A stretch of DNA of 38,376 nucleotides from an uncultured Verrucomicrobiales bacterium (GTDB lineage Bacteria > Verrucomicrobiota > Verrucomicrobiae > Limisphaerales > CANJSG01): positions 1 to 38,376 of the forward strand of contig CAMLMI010000005.1 in NCBI GenBank assembly GCA_946480965.1. The letters are read 5' to 3'. This document shows, one piece after another, positions 23,008-31,591 of this stretch. The position numbers and the translations under genes are program-made. The notes beneath the pieces are model-generated. The model did no database searches and had not been told where the DNA came from. It worked only from the letters and a program-made list of their open reading frames with translations. Position 1 is the stretch's first letter; each line of letters begins with the position of its first letter.

Positions 23008-23895
23008 ATGAGCCAATCCGAAGAAATGCCCAAGTTGCGTCTCGCCGGTCCCGCCTCCGAGAAGGATCTGCCCCGTCCGCCCCGGGCTGCGCCGCGCTTC
23101 GAGATCGACCAGAAGGAGGACTTGTTGGAGCAGACGCTCTCTGGCTTCCGCGTGGGTTCCGTGCCCTACCTCAACGCCGTGCCGCTCACGCGCGGGATCG
23201 AGGACCAGGTCCAGTTCGTCCCGCCTTCGGAGCTGGGCGCGATGCTGCGCGACGGCAAGCTCGACGCCGCCCTTCTCAGCGTGACCGAAGCGCTCTTCCA
23301 CGCCGGCTACGACATCCTCGACGGCATCTGCATCGGCTCGCTCGGCGAGGTGAAGAGCGTCTATCTCGCCCACACCGGACCGCTGGAGGAAATCACCCAG
23401 GTGCATCTCGATCCCGCCTCGTTGACCAGCGTCAACCTGCTGAAGGTGCTCCTCGCGGAGAAGGGGCTTCGGCCCGACTTCATCCCGCTGCTCGACTACG
23501 ATGCCGAGCTGATGCCGGAGAACGTGCTGCTCATCGGCGATCCCGCGATCCGCTATCTGCGCACGAATCCGGACCGCCGCATCTGGGATCTCGGCGCGGC
23601 TTGGCTGGAGCTCACCGGACTGCCGTTCGTCTATGCCGTGTGGGTGCTGCGCCGGGACAAGGACACGACGGACCTGCGGCGCATTCTCCGCGAAGCCCGC
23701 GACTTCGGCCGCGAGACGCTGGAGGACATCGTCCGCGACCGCACGGAGTTCGACGAAGCCTTCCGCCGCGACTACCTCGGTTGGCACATCCACTACCACC
23801 TGGGCGAGGACGAGAAGCGCGGCTTGGCGAAGTTCGCCGAACTGCTGCGGAAGCACTCGGGGCGGGAGGTGTTCGATCCGGTCTTCGTCCGCTGA
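23008..23895 (+). CDS. mqnA: Chorismate dehydratase MqnA (futalosine pathway of menaquinone synthesis)
   Basis: The product is 295 residues. MqnA removes water from chorismate to give 3-enolpyruvylbenzoate, the first step of the futalosine route. The periplasmic-binding-protein-like fold begins at about residue 45 with FRVGSVPYLNAVPLTRGIED, then SELGAMLRDGKLDAALLSVTE, GEVKSVYLAHTGP, LLIGDPAIRYL and WLELTGLPFVYAVWVLR, all typical. The first 40 residues are a non-conserved extension. TAGAGT ends two bases before the chosen ATG, so an internal start at the second ATG (23026) is also possible. It lies about 470 bases upstream of mqnC, separated by a tiny membrane protein gene and a repeat. Confidence 0.93.
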   Translation: MSQSEEMPKLRLAGPASEKDLPRPPRAAPRFEIDQKEDLLEQTLSGFRVGSVPYLNAVPLTRGIEDQVQFVPPSELGAMLRDGKLDAALLSVTEALFHAGYDILDGICIGSLGEVKSVYLAHTGPLEEITQVHLDPASLTSVNLLKVLLAEKGLRPDFIPLLDYDAELMPENVLLIGDPAIRYLRTNPDRRIWDLGAAWLELTGLPFVYAVWVLRRDKDTTDLRRILREARDFGRETLEDIVRDRTEFDEAFRRDYLGWHIHYHLGEDEKRGLAKFAELLRKHSGREVFDPVFVR

Positions 23896-23901
23896 AACGC
23901 C

Positions 23902-24034
23902 GGATCGGAGCGCGGAGCATCGCTCCGCCGCATGCCGGACGGGTATCCTTTCCAAGCGGCGGGAGCGCTCATGAGGAAGTCACAACCCGCTGCCAGAGCG
24001 CGTCCCGGCGGAGTGATGCTCCGCGCTCCGATCC
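23902..24034. repeat. 133-bp inverted repeat with 28-bp arms
   Basis: The left arm at 23902-23929 (GGATCGGAGCGCGGAGCATC and on) and the right arm at 24007-24034 are reverse complements with one mismatch. It lies just after the mqnA stop. It could act as a transcription stop, but the long loop makes a dispersed repeat more likely. Confidence 0.75.
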
Positions 24035-24094
24035 TGCGGCTTTTGCCGGAGAATTGGCTGTCATTGCCCGGCGGCGACGCCAAGTTTGGCGGAG

Positions 24095-24286
24095 ATGAAG
24101 AAGTATATCGGGATCGCCGTTCTGTTCTTGGGTTGCGGGCTTTTGGTCATGGGCGTGCTCGCGGTCATGAAGCAGAGTTCCAGCATGGTCGGCAGCTTCG
24201 ACATCAAGGGCCCCCTCGGTCTCGGCGGCGCGCTCTGCTGCCTGATCGGCGGCATCCGCCTGATGATGCCGCCCAAGCCGTTTTGA
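24095..24286 (+). CDS. Small two-helix membrane protein
   Basis: The product is 63 residues. One hydrophobic helix lies at about residues 4-25 (YIGIAVLFLGCGLLVMGVLAV) and a second, weaker one at about 42-57 (GPLGLGGALCCLIGGIRLMM). The linker is short and polar. No family was recognised. The ATG follows a GGAG with no spacing, so a TTG at 24086 may be the real start. It lies between mqnA and mqnC in the same direction. A link to menaquinone is only positional. Confidence 0.5.
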   Translation: MKKYIGIAVLFLGCGLLVMGVLAVMKQSSSMVGSFDIKGPLGLGGALCCLIGGIRLMMPPKPF

Positions 24287-24334
24287 GCCGCGCTAACCGC
24301 CACGGTTAGCCCCGCTGCGAAGTGTCCCGCGCGC

Positions 24335-24362
24335 TTGGTTTCCCTCCGCGCGCTGCTAGGCT
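24335..24362 (+). promoter_or_regulatory. Promoter of mqnC: TTGGTT-16-TAGGCT
   Basis: TTGGTT (24335-24340) and TAGGCT (24357-24362) are spaced by 16 bases. Six bases separate the -10 from the ATG, the same distance as between the rnpB -10 and its RNA 5' end, so the mRNA should begin at or next to the A of the start codon. Confidence 0.55.
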
Positions 24363-24368
24363 CCCGCC

Positions 24369-25550
<1,182 letters not shown>

Positions 25551-25567
25551 ACCTCCCGCACGAGCCC

Positions 25568-27481
25568 ATGCCGGACTGGACCTATCACACGCTGATCCGG
25601 CCGGTGTTCCAGCGGATCGGACCGGATAAAGCGCAACGGCTGACGCGGCTCTTCCTGGAGGGATTGAGCCGCTTGCCGGGTGGTCCGGCGGTGGTGGACT
25701 TCTTCGGGCATTCGCGGCCCGACTCCCGGCTTCGCTCCGCTCACGCCGGCCTTCCGCTGGCGAGCCCGACCGGGCTTTCAGCGTCTCTGGTGGGAGAAGG
25801 ACGCGGGTTGACGGCACTGGAGCGGTTCGGAGTCGGCTTGATGGAACTGGGGCCGGTGGGCGAAACCGGGTCGCTGCCGACGCCCGCCCGTTGGGATTTC
25901 CGAACAGGAGCCATCCGTCGGGACGCTCCGCTCGCATGTTGCCATTTGGAAGCGGTGAAGGCGTGCCTCCAACGATCCTCCCCGGCTCAGACGCGGCGTC
26001 TGGTCCGATTGTCCGGCTCGTTGAGTCCGGCACGAATCGCCGAAGCCGTGAAGGCCTTGGCCGATCTGGCTGATGGATTCGTCTTGGATTTGGAGAACGA
26101 CACCGGGCGAGAGGATCGCCTACGGGCCTTCGCGGACAGCCTCCAGAGCGAGACGTCTTCAGCGATTGGCTTGATCAGCGTGTCCGCCGATGTGTCGGTC
26201 AGGCATCTTCTGGAGATGTGGAGCATGGCGAGCCGCCCGGGAATTGACGGTGTTCAAATCCGCGCGGAGACCGACCACGGCCGATCCGAAGGCCAAGCCC
26301 ATTTCAGGGCGGTGCTGGCCTGTGTCGGAGAACTCGCCGCTCACGGCAACCCGCCCGTGTTGATCCTCGCGGGAGGTGCGCATTCCCCGAGGGATGCCCA
26401 AGCGCTGCTCCAGGCGGGAGCCCATGTGGCGATGCTCGACACCGGGCTGTTCTTCTCGGGCCCGGGACTTCCGAAACGCATCAACGAAGCGCTGCTCAGC
26501 CTCGGATCGGAACCGACGGCCCCGGAAGATGCATTGCCGTGGTCGCGCACCGCCGGGTTCTGGGCGGCGTTGATGGGCGCGGGTCTCTTGGTCGGAAGCG
26601 TGATCGCGTTGATGGTCGCCTCCACCCGCGTGGTGCTGCCCTACGACGAGGTGTTTTGCGGATTGAACCGGTCGCAGTTGGCGGCCTTGAACGACAAGCT
26701 GCTGCCCTTCATGGCGCATGATCGCGTGACGCTGGCCGGGGTCATGGTCAGTTGCGCCGTGCTGTATCTGGGGCTCGCGCTGGGTGGCATGGGTCGAGGA
26801 CGGCATTGGGCCAAGATGACGGTCGTGTCCTCGGCGCTGGCCGGCTTCTTCAGCTTCTTCCTCTTCCTCGGGTTCGGGTATTTCGATCCCTTCCACGCCT
26901 TTGTCAGCGCGGTGCTGTTCCAGTTCCTGCTGCTGACCCTGTATGCCCGTGTGCCCCGGCCACAGCGGCCCGAAGGCGTGGACTGGGAAGAATCCACCGC
27001 ATGGCGTCGTGGCCAATGGGGCCAGCTGTTGATGGTGCTGATCGGCCTGGGCGTTGTCGGAGCCGGGCTGGTGATCTCCTTGATCGGCATCTCCGAGGTG
27101 TTCGTGCGGGAAGACCTCGAGTTCCTCGGCACGACCCGCGAGGCGTTGGTGTCGGCCAACGAGCGGCTGGTGCCGCTCGTGGCGCATGACCGCGCCAGTC
27201 TGGGCGGGATGCTGATCGCGACGGGGCTGGCCGTCTGGCTCTCCGCCCAATGGGGCATCGGCCCCGGCCGACGTTGGTTGTGGTGGACCTATCTGCTGGC
27301 CGGATTGCCGGCTTTCGCGGCGGCCATCGGCGTGCACTACGCCGTCGGCTACACGAGCCCGGTCCACCTGGCACCGGCCTTTGTCGGCCTCGCGGGTTGG
27401 CTGCTCGCGCTTCTGTTGCTCAAAGCGTGGCTGTGCCCCGCGACTACTCCGCTGCCTGGAGCCGGAAGCCGACGGCGCTGA
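25568..27481 (+). CDS. Degenerate dihydroorotate-dehydrogenase-like domain fused to duplicated membrane domains
   Basis: The product is 637 residues. Residues 1-315 follow class 2 DHODH: TLIRPVFQRIGPDKAQRLTR at the start, GVGLMELGPVG, and LILAGGAHSPRDAQALLQAGAHVAMLDTGLFFSGPGL at the FMN phosphate site in separate parts. The flavin/substrate residues are missing: the usual A-G-x-D-K is SASLVGEG, M-G-F-N-N is absent, and T-N-T-T is not found. Dehydrogenase activity is therefore unlikely. Residues about 326-625 hold two homologous four-helix membrane units, with MAHDRVTLAG in the first and VAHDRASLGG in the second, and a GYFDPFHAF/GYTSPVHLA match. The gene follows mqnC by 17 bases and overlaps the 3' end of the M64 gene by 38 bases. 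The role is unknown. Confidence 0.82.
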   Translation: MPDWTYHTLIRPVFQRIGPDKAQRLTRLFLEGLSRLPGGPAVVDFFGHSRPDSRLRSAHAGLPLASPTGLSASLVGEGRGLTALERFGVGLMELGPVGETGSLPTPARWDFRTGAIRRDAPLACCHLEAVKACLQRSSPAQTRRLVRLSGSLSPARIAEAVKALADLADGFVLDLENDTGREDRLRAFADSLQSETSSAIGLISVSADVSVRHLLEMWSMASRPGIDGVQIRAETDHGRSEGQAHFRAVLACVGELAAHGNPPVLILAGGAHSPRDAQALLQAGAHVAMLDTGLFFSGPGLPKRINEALLSLGSEPTAPEDALPWSRTAGFWAALMGAGLLVGSVIALMVASTRVVLPYDEVFCGLNRSQLAALNDKLLPFMAHDRVTLAGVMVSCAVLYLGLALGGMGRGRHWAKMTVVSSALAGFFSFFLFLGFGYFDPFHAFVSAVLFQFLLLTLYARVPRPQRPEGVDWEESTAWRRGQWGQLLMVLIGLGVVGAGLVISLIGISEVFVREDLEFLGTTREALVSANERLVPLVAHDRASLGGMLIATGLAVWLSAQWGIGPGRRWLWWTYLLAGLPAFAAAIGVHYAVGYTSPVHLAPAFVGLAGWLLALLLLKAWLCPATTPLPGAGSRRR

Positions 27482-28862
27482 CGCTGGAGGGAATGATGTT
27501 CGTGACGTTCAGCTCGCCGTTGAGCGGGCCGTGCACGGACAGGTCGGTCCAGTGGACGAAGTCGGAGGTGGCCTGGAGGACCACGCCTTTGGGCGCGTAG
27601 CCGGTCATGCGCAGCGCGAGGCGTCCGCCGCCGAGCCAGACCGGGGGGTCCATCGCCAGCTGGCCGCCGGCGGAGAGCGCCACCTTCCACTCGACCACGC
27701 CCTGGAGCCTGTTCGACGGGTCGTTCTTCACCAGCGCGGTGGTGTCGCGGACGATGCAGCGGATGAAGTTCGTGCCGGGGACCAGCTGGGCGGAATCCAG
27801 CGCGAGCGAGATGTTGGTGGCGCCGGGGATGGAGACGTTGTTGAGCGACCATTGGACGCTGCGGGTCTCGCTGGGCACGAGCGGGTTCACGTCCAGGTGC
27901 AGGAGGGAGCCGCTGTCGGCCACGAGGCTGGACTGGGCGCTGGTCAGGGGATCGCCGGCGGCGTTGATGCGGCCGTAGGCGCGGGTGATGAGCGTCTCCG
28001 AGCAGACCTCGCAGTAGGGCTTGTTCAGCGTGCGCATCTTGCAGTCGAGCTTGGGGCGATACCAGCCGGTGGTGTTGTAGTGGGCGCCCTGGAAGAGACC
28101 GACGACGGAGTTGTAGGCCGTGGTGGCGGGGGTGGGCGTGGGGGTGGAGGACTTGAGCCAGGCCTTCCACTTGATGTTGTTCCGGTTGGTCTCGCGGGTG
28201 GTGTTCGGCTCCTCGATCGCGGGGTAGCCGGGATACGCGGTGGTGTATTCGTCGCCGAGGCCGGCGAAGGAATGGCCCATCTCGTGGCGGACGATCTCGG
28301 CGGAGCTGGCGTGCTTGGAGGCGGTGAGGAAGTTGCCGCCGGCGCCGCCATACTGGGAGTCGTTCACGAGGATCACGACGATGTCCCACTCGGGCATGAA
28401 CTGGTTGAGCAGGGCGCTGACCTTCGAGTTCCCGTTGGCCGAGTTGTAGTCGAAGTTGTTCGGCGGGATGGTCAGCAGCCGGGCGGTGCCATAGCTGTCG
28501 AAGGTGGCGTTGAAGTAGGTGTCCTTGAAGACGCCCGCGCTGGGGTCGTCCGCGCCGGAGTCCTTCGACGCCACGGCGATGCCGTAGCCGTTGAACATGT
28601 GGCGATACAGGGAGAACGGCGGCTGGTTGACCAGCGCCTCCACGGTGTTGGTCACGTCGATGCGGAACTGGGCGAGCTCGGACGCCTTGTAGCCCTCGGA
28701 CAGGACCACGATGTTGATGCGGTTGGCGGAGGGGCCGTTGTTCAGGACGTTGAAGGATTCCTGGCCGAAGACGGACAGGCCGGACGAAAGGATGCTCAAC
28801 CAGACGACGGCGCGGGCGAACCAGCGGACGACGGGAGCGGGGGCAGGCAGGGAGACGCTCAT
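27444..28862 (-). CDS. Secreted peptidase of family M64 (IgA peptidase-like)
   Basis: The product is 472 residues. The signal peptide spans about 1-34 (VVRWFARAVVWLSILSSGLSVFGQ). The M64 catalytic domain has RINIVVLSEGYKASELAQF, YGIAVASKDSGADDPSAGVFKDTYFNA in two parts, VVILVNDSQYGGAGG and the zinc site HEMGHSFAGLGDEY (His193, Glu194, His197 and Asp204). A Thr/Pro stretch (STPTPTPATT) lies near 240, inside the domain. Cys residues in LDCKMRTLNKPYCEVC could form disulfides. The last 150 residues are a beta-sandwich-like tail. The start is four bases after the stop of the small secreted protein gene at 28867, so they form an operon. It is probably an exported protein or peptide degrader. Confidence 0.93.
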   Translation of the reverse strand: MSVSLPAPAPVVRWFARAVVWLSILSSGLSVFGQESFNVLNNGPSANRINIVVLSEGYKASELAQFRIDVTNTVEALVNQPPFSLYRHMFNGYGIAVASKDSGADDPSAGVFKDTYFNATFDSYGTARLLTIPPNNFDYNSANGNSKVSALLNQFMPEWDIVVILVNDSQYGGAGGNFLTASKHASSAEIVRHEMGHSFAGLGDEYTTAYPGYPAIEEPNTTRETNRNNIKWKAWLKSSTPTPTPATTAYNSVVGLFQGAHYNTTGWYRPKLDCKMRTLNKPYCEVCSETLITRAYGRINAAGDPLTSAQSSLVADSGSLLHLDVNPLVPSETRSVQWSLNNVSIPGATNISLALDSAQLVPGTNFIRCIVRDTTALVKNDPSNRLQGVVEWKVALSAGGQLAMDPPVWLGGGRLALRMTGYAPKGVVLQATSDFVHWTDLSVHGPLNGELNVTNIIPSSVSAVGFRLQAAE

Positions 28863-28866
28863 GGAA

Positions 28867-29337
28867 TTACTTCAGGGAAATCTCGCCGAGAAGGCGGGGG
28901 GTGGAACTGGCGGCGCGGCTGCCGACGGCGGCGCGCTCGTAGAAGCGGATGGAGCTGGCGGCTTCGTTGGCCGGCACGCGCACGACGAGGTGCGCCTCGG
29001 GCAGCTCGACGAACTTGGTGCTCAGCTCGCCGGAGCCGGGCACTTCCTCGAAGCAGGTGCGGAGCACCAGCGGGTTGTTCACCGTGCCGCGCTGCAGCAC
29101 CTCGCTGTCGGCCGAGCGGACCTGATACTCGATGCCCGCCGGCGCGTCCGGCTGCGGTTTGGCCCGGCCCACGACGTTCGTCGCCGCCAACAGGCTGACG
29201 CCGCCGGGCGTCACCTTGAACTCCAGCACCATCATCCGCGGCGATTCGTTCTCCGCCGCACCCGCGATGCCCACCCATGCCACGGCCAGCAGACCCAGCC
29301 ACCGGCCACCATTTTTGAAAAACCCAGCTGACTTCAT
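28867..29337 (-). CDS. Small secreted protein upstream of the M64 peptidase
   Basis: The product is 156 residues. The N-terminus MKSAGFFKNGGRWLGLLAVAWVGIAGAA is a signal peptide, cleaved before ENESPRMM. The mature part is beta-rich (MMVLEFKVTPGGVSLLAAT, GIEYQVRSADSEVLQRGTV, AHLVVRVPAN, SSIRFYERA). No domain was recognised. It lies four bases before the M64 peptidase gene and would be made with it, so an inhibitor, chaperone or co-secreted partner are all possible. The ATG at 29337 is preferred, since the longer frame upstream has a further hydrophobic stretch but no proper leader. TATCTC lies nine bases upstream of this ATG. Confidence 0.72.
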   Translation of the reverse strand: MKSAGFFKNGGRWLGLLAVAWVGIAGAAENESPRMMVLEFKVTPGGVSLLAATNVVGRAKPQPDAPAGIEYQVRSADSEVLQRGTVNNPLVLRTCFEEVPGSGELSTKFVELPEAHLVVRVPANEAASSIRFYERAAVGSRAASSTPRLLGEISLK

Positions 29338-29779
29338 AACGAACGGGGAGATAGCAGCGGCGATGCCGACCCAGAAAATCGCGCTTCCCCGCAGCAGAGG
29401 AGACACATCTGTCAGCCCTGATGACACCTCCGGCGGAGGCGTTTCCCAAATTCCGGAAAAATTGTCTTCCCCCTGTCTCGTCGGCCGTGTTCAGCCCTGG
29501 TTCCGCTGTAGCATCGAAGGATTCAATCGCGCTTTTGAGAACACGCCGGCGGTGGACGCGGCCATGTGCGGCGCGCGGCGGACGCGGATCAAGGCGATGG
29601 TTTCTCGGATCGGAAAAGGAGCAGGGAAGGGGCCGTGTCGAAGATGCGAAACGGCGAACGCCTCACGGCCCCTCATCCGGTTCCTCGGCCGGACCCGTGG
29701 AGGACTTGAGCAGCGGCTCGCGGGGAAGCCGCGCCCAGGCCCCGAAGAATCCGCGTGCGATGCCCGTCGCCGGTCGGTT
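29338..29779. other. Spacer between the M64 unit and aroK
   Basis: Divergent spacer of 442 bases. It contains the hairpin at 29629-29672 but no gene with support. Reading frames across it are shadows or have no family-like text. Promoters for both directions must lie here; none is clear on the plus strand. Confidence 0.4.
29629..29672. repeat. 9-bp perfect hairpin upstream of aroK
   Basis: GGGGCCGTG (29629-29637) pairs with CACGGCCCC (29664-29672) around a 26-base loop that holds further partial pairs. The function is unknown; there is no T-tract. Confidence 0.35.
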
Positions 29780-30331
29780 ATGGACTCCCGCATGAACGCG
29801 CCCCGGAACATCCGCAACCTCGCCCTCGCCGGCTTCATGGGAGTCGGCAAGAGCACCGTGGGCCGCATGGTGGCGGAGCACCTCGGCTTCGAGTTCCTCG
29901 ACACCGACGAGCGCATCGAGCGCGAGGCCGGCCGCAGCATCCGCGAGATCTTCGCCGACCACGGCGAGGGCGTCTTCCGCGGCATGGAGAAGAATCTCGT
30001 CCGCAGCCTGGCCGACCGCGACCGCCTCGTGATCTCCACCGGCGGCGGCCTGATCGTCGATCCGGACAACCTCGCCTCGCTCCAGTCCCACGCGCTCGTG
30101 GTCTGCCTCTGGGCCTCGCCCGAGACCATCTACGAACGCGTGCGCCACATGACGCACCGCCCGCTGCTCCAGACGCCCGACCCGCAGGCGAAGATCCGCG
30201 AACTGCTCGCCGCCCGGGAACCGTTCTACCGGCTGGCCGACGTGCTCATCAGCGTGGAGATGCGTTCGGCCCGCGAAGTGGCCCAGCACGTCGTCCACCA
30301 GTTCCACCAGATGCGGCAAACACCCCGGTGA
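29780..30331 (+). CDS. aroK: Shikimate kinase
   Basis: The product is 183 residues. It phosphorylates shikimate at the 3-position with ATP on the way to chorismate, which is also the MqnA substrate. Walker A GFMGVGKST lies at 18-26, the shikimate-binding Asp pair DTD at 41-43, Arg67 (FRGME) follows, the GGG motif is at 88-90 (STGGGLIV), and the lid Arg is in HRPLL. All are intact. The frame is open far upstream, but the family starts a few residues before the Walker A motif. Both ATG codons at 29780 and 29792 are possible and neither has a clear ribosome binding site. It overlaps queG by four bases. Confidence 0.95.
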   Translation: MDSRMNAPRNIRNLALAGFMGVGKSTVGRMVAEHLGFEFLDTDERIEREAGRSIREIFADHGEGVFRGMEKNLVRSLADRDRLVISTGGGLIVDPDNLASLQSHALVVCLWASPETIYERVRHMTHRPLLQTPDPQAKIRELLAAREPFYRLADVLISVEMRSAREVAQHVVHQFHQMRQTPR

Positions 30332-31383
30332 AAGAAGCCATCCGCCAGCGCGCCCTGGAGCTCGGGTTCGATGCCTGCCGCTTCACGACCGCCGACGCCC
30401 CCGACCACCGCGCGGAATTCGAGGCGTGGCTGAAGGACGGCCGCAACGGCGAGATGCAGTGGCTGGCCCGCAACGCGGAAAAGCGCGTCGATCCCAAGAA
30501 AGTCCTGCCCGGGGCACGCAGTCTCGTGGTGCTGGCGACGAGCTACCATCGCGAGCCGGTGCCGGATGCCGGACGCCGGATGCCCGAAGCCACCGGAGTG
30601 GTCGCGCGCTATGCGCGGTATGCGGACTACCACGATGTCCTGGCCGAGAAGCTGAAGGCGTTGACCGCGTTCATCGACGAATTGGCCGGGCAGGACGGAC
30701 GGTCCCTCTGGTATGTCGATACCGGGCCGTTGCTGGAGCGCGACTTGGCCCAGCGCGCCGGACTCGGCTTCGTTGGCAAACACACCAACCTCATCGGCCG
30801 CAAGCTGGGCAACTGGTTCTTCCTCTCCGAGATCATCACCGGGCTGGCGCTTGAGCCGGACGAACCCGAGCACAACCGCTGCGGCCATTGCACGCGATGC
30901 CTTGTGGCCTGTCCCACGCAGGCGATCACCGCGCCCTTCGCCCTGGATGCGCGCCGCTGCATCTCCTACCTGACCATCGAGCTGAAGGGCTCCATTCCCA
31001 TCGAGCTGCGGACCGCCATCGGCAACCGCATCTATGGCTGCGACGACTGCCTCGCCGCGTGTCCGTGGAACAAGTTCGCCCGCGAAGGCCGCATCATGCG
31101 GGACCACGCGCGGACCGATCTGGAGGTGCCCGACTTGCTGGAACTGCTGTCCCTGGATCAAGCCGCCTTCAAACAGCGCTTCGCCGGGTCGCCCATTCTC
31201 CGCACCAAACGCCGGGGCCTGCTGCGCAACGTCTGCGTGGCCCTGGGGAACATCGGCGACGCCTCGGCGTTGCCTGCCTTGGCCCGCGCCGCCGCCGACC
31301 CGGAACCCTTGATCGCCGAACACGCCGCCTGGGCCATCGCGGAGATCCGCCGGAGCGCACGACCACATCCGCCGGAAAAATAG
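30328..31383 (+). CDS. queG: Epoxyqueuosine reductase
   Basis: The product is 351 residues. QueG performs the last step of queuosine synthesis in tRNA, reducing epoxyqueuosine with cobalamin and two [4Fe-4S] clusters. The cluster cysteines are visible: Cys185, Cys188, Cys191 and Cys195 (CGHCTRCLVACPTQAI), Cys211 (CISYLTIE) and Cys238, Cys241 and Cys245 (GCDDCLAACPWN). The catalytic Asp131 lies in YVDTGPLLERDLA, and LGFVGKHTNLI is typical. The C-terminus holds one or two HEAT-like repeats (RRGLLRNVCVALGNIGD). The start is GTG in a GTGA overlap with the aroK stop, so the genes are translationally coupled. Confidence 0.96.
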   Translation: MKEAIRQRALELGFDACRFTTADAPDHRAEFEAWLKDGRNGEMQWLARNAEKRVDPKKVLPGARSLVVLATSYHREPVPDAGRRMPEATGVVARYARYADYHDVLAEKLKALTAFIDELAGQDGRSLWYVDTGPLLERDLAQRAGLGFVGKHTNLIGRKLGNWFFLSEIITGLALEPDEPEHNRCGHCTRCLVACPTQAITAPFALDARRCISYLTIELKGSIPIELRTAIGNRIYGCDDCLAACPWNKFAREGRIMRDHARTDLEVPDLLELLSLDQAAFKQRFAGSPILRTKRRGLLRNVCVALGNIGDASALPALARAAADPEPLIAEHAAWAIAEIRRSARPHPPEK

Positions 31384-31591
31384 CACCTGTCTTCAAGAGG
31401 AGAGTTGGAAGTTGGTGACGGCCGAACCGCCGATTGATCCGCTGACGGCGCGACAGACACTCCGGCAACATCCGCCCGTTCGGGAGTCGTCAGCATGGCT
31501 GAGTTGGAGAAACGGCGCCATCGAGACGGCGCGACGGGATCCTTCGCCCTTGTATCCCGGTCCGGTTCGCCGCGTCATCTCCTCCATTCCC

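Noticed and set aside
22733..24034. Possible CRISPR array from repeated short units.
   Set aside because: The units are inverted palindromes and not direct repeats with regular spacers, and no cas gene is present.
29132..29779. Upstream extension of the aroK frame.
   Set aside because: Shikimate kinases begin just before the Walker A motif; the extension crosses the divergent promoter region and a secreted-protein gene.
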